Assembly (NCBI GenBank): GCA_900757485.1
Contig: CAAEOA010000172.1
Location: 1-5,991, forward strand
Direction: 5' to 3'
Origin: Oscillospiraceae bacterium
GTDB taxonomy: Bacteria; Bacillota; Clostridia; Oscillospirales; Ruminococcaceae
Length of the DNA stretch: 5,991 nt
Below, piece after piece: positions 5,378 through 5,991 of this stretch. Each line of letters starts with the position of its first letter. Position 1 is the first letter of the stretch. The notes beneath the pieces are model-generated. The model was not told where the DNA came from. It ran no database searches and worked only from the letters and a program-made list of their open reading frames with translations. Both the position numbers and the translations under genes were made by a program.

Positions 5378-5840
5378 AATTTTCAGGCAACTTTTGCGGG
5401 TTCCGCTTTGTTACCATGGCTTTAACGCCGTCGATAGACTCGATGGTCACTTTTTCGTCAATGGCAATCACGGTATCGTCGCAGGAACGCGCCGCCCATT
5501 CCGCTCCGTTGACCGAAACGCGTCCTCTTGCACGCTGATTGTCAATCATTTCAATAACGATACCGATTTTGCCGATCAGACAATTTGCATTAGAGCCTTC
5601 ATAATTCTGATGGACAAATCTTTTAGTAAGAGGTCTGGTAAGTACCAGAAGCACTAAGGAACAAATGAAAAGCACGACAAGCTGCATCCAAAACGACATA
5701 TCCATTAAAGCGGCAATAAATGCGGCAATGGCGCCGACTGCAAACCAAATAGCGATTAAACGCACACTGATTGCTTCGGATACGGCAAAAACGATAAAAG
5801 CAATGACCCAAAATATTAAATAACCTATTACATCGCCCAT
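5376..5840 (-). CDS. NfeD-family short membrane protein with C-terminal OB-fold domain
   Basis: A 154-residue membrane protein. The first half has three hydrophobic segments (about residues 4-22, 27-46 and 50-68), and the second half a soluble beta-rich domain with the NfeD C-terminal pattern: LIGKIGIVI (88-96), RGRVSVNGAEWAARS (105-119), then IDEKVTIESIDGVKAMVTK (127-145). This corresponds to the short NfeD type, which lacks the ClpP-like serine protease domain. Family members usually partner with SPFH/stomatin-like membrane scaffold proteins; no such gene is visible here, though one could lie beyond the window. The ATG at 5840 has AAGGGG 7 nt upstream; the in-frame TTG at 5867 lies upstream of that site and is rejected. 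It appears to be transcribed independently of the purine genes, about 0.5 kb away, so no purine role is inferred. Confidence 0.85.
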   Translation of the reverse strand: MGDVIGYLIFWVIAFIVFAVSEAISVRLIAIWFAVGAIAAFIAALMDMSFWMQLVVLFICSLVLLVLTRPLTKRFVHQNYEGSNANCLIGKIGIVIEMIDNQRARGRVSVNGAEWAARSCDDTVIAIDEKVTIESIDGVKAMVTKRNPQKLPEN

Positions 5841-5923
5841 ATTGATACCCCTTCCCTTCAAATACAATCAAAACAACGGGATTTGTTCTCATTTCGGAGC
5901 AGAAACAAACATTTTATAATCAT

Positions 5924-5952
5924 ATTGTAGCATTGAGCTGCTGTTAATACAA
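5924..5952 (-). promoter_or_regulatory. Probable promoter of the NfeD-family gene
   Basis: On the minus strand TTGTAT (5952-5947) and TACAAT (5929-5924) are 17 bp apart. The -10 matches 5 of 6 consensus positions and the -35 matches 3 of 6. It predicts a start near 5917 and a leader of about 77 nt before the ATG at 5840. A consensus-like TTGACA lies farther upstream but has no good -10 at the right distance. Confidence 0.4.
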
Positions 5953-5991
5953 TAACAAAAGAATTACAAATTATGTCAATTGTCGTATTTC

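Noticed and set aside
5972..5980. A TTGACA -35 element on the minus strand near the window edge.
   Set aside because: At 17 bp spacing the -10 would be GTTATT (3 of 6); the TTGTAT/TACAAT pair closer to the gene is better.

Overview
The window is most likely from a member of the Clostridia. The PurF is the Bacillus type (short propeptide, iron-sulfur cysteines), Shine-Dalgarno sites are purine-rich, intergenic regions are AT-rich with sigma-A-like hexamers, and a PurO-type IMP cyclohydrolase stands where purH would normally be. I cannot place it below class level from the sequence alone.

Layout: every confident gene reads on the minus strand, so transcription runs from high to low coordinates. 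First comes a small NfeD-family membrane protein (5840 to 5376) with a plausible promoter upstream. Next is a gene-free stretch of about 570 bases (4808 to 5375) that is crowded with signals. It holds a cluster of nested inverted repeats ending in a plus-strand terminator-like hairpin (5264-5377). It also holds a well-formed minus-strand promoter (5201-5229) and a minus-strand intrinsic terminator (4925-4960), which bracket a short transcription unit of about 270 nt. Between that terminator and purE lie two further hairpins (4831-4859 and 4867-4902). The de novo purine operon follows: purE, purC, purF, purM, purN and the first 90 codons of an IMP cyclohydrolase cut by the window edge.

The operon genes cover these steps: PRPP to phosphoribosylamine (PurF), GAR formylation (PurN), FGAM to AIR (PurM), AIR carboxylation or N5-CAIR mutation (PurE), CAIR to SAICAR (PurC), and final ring closure to IMP (PurO-like). 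Missing steps (PurD, PurL, PurB, AICAR formyltransferase) are not in the window and may lie past its low-coordinate end. No purK is adjacent to purE.

The genes are tightly packed (purE/purC overlap 4 nt, purM/purN overlap 7 nt), except for a 170-nt purC-purF gap that folds into a hairpin-rich element. The least explained parts are the short RNA unit upstream of purE, the plus-strand terminator with no plus-strand gene before it, and the purC-purF intergenic structure.
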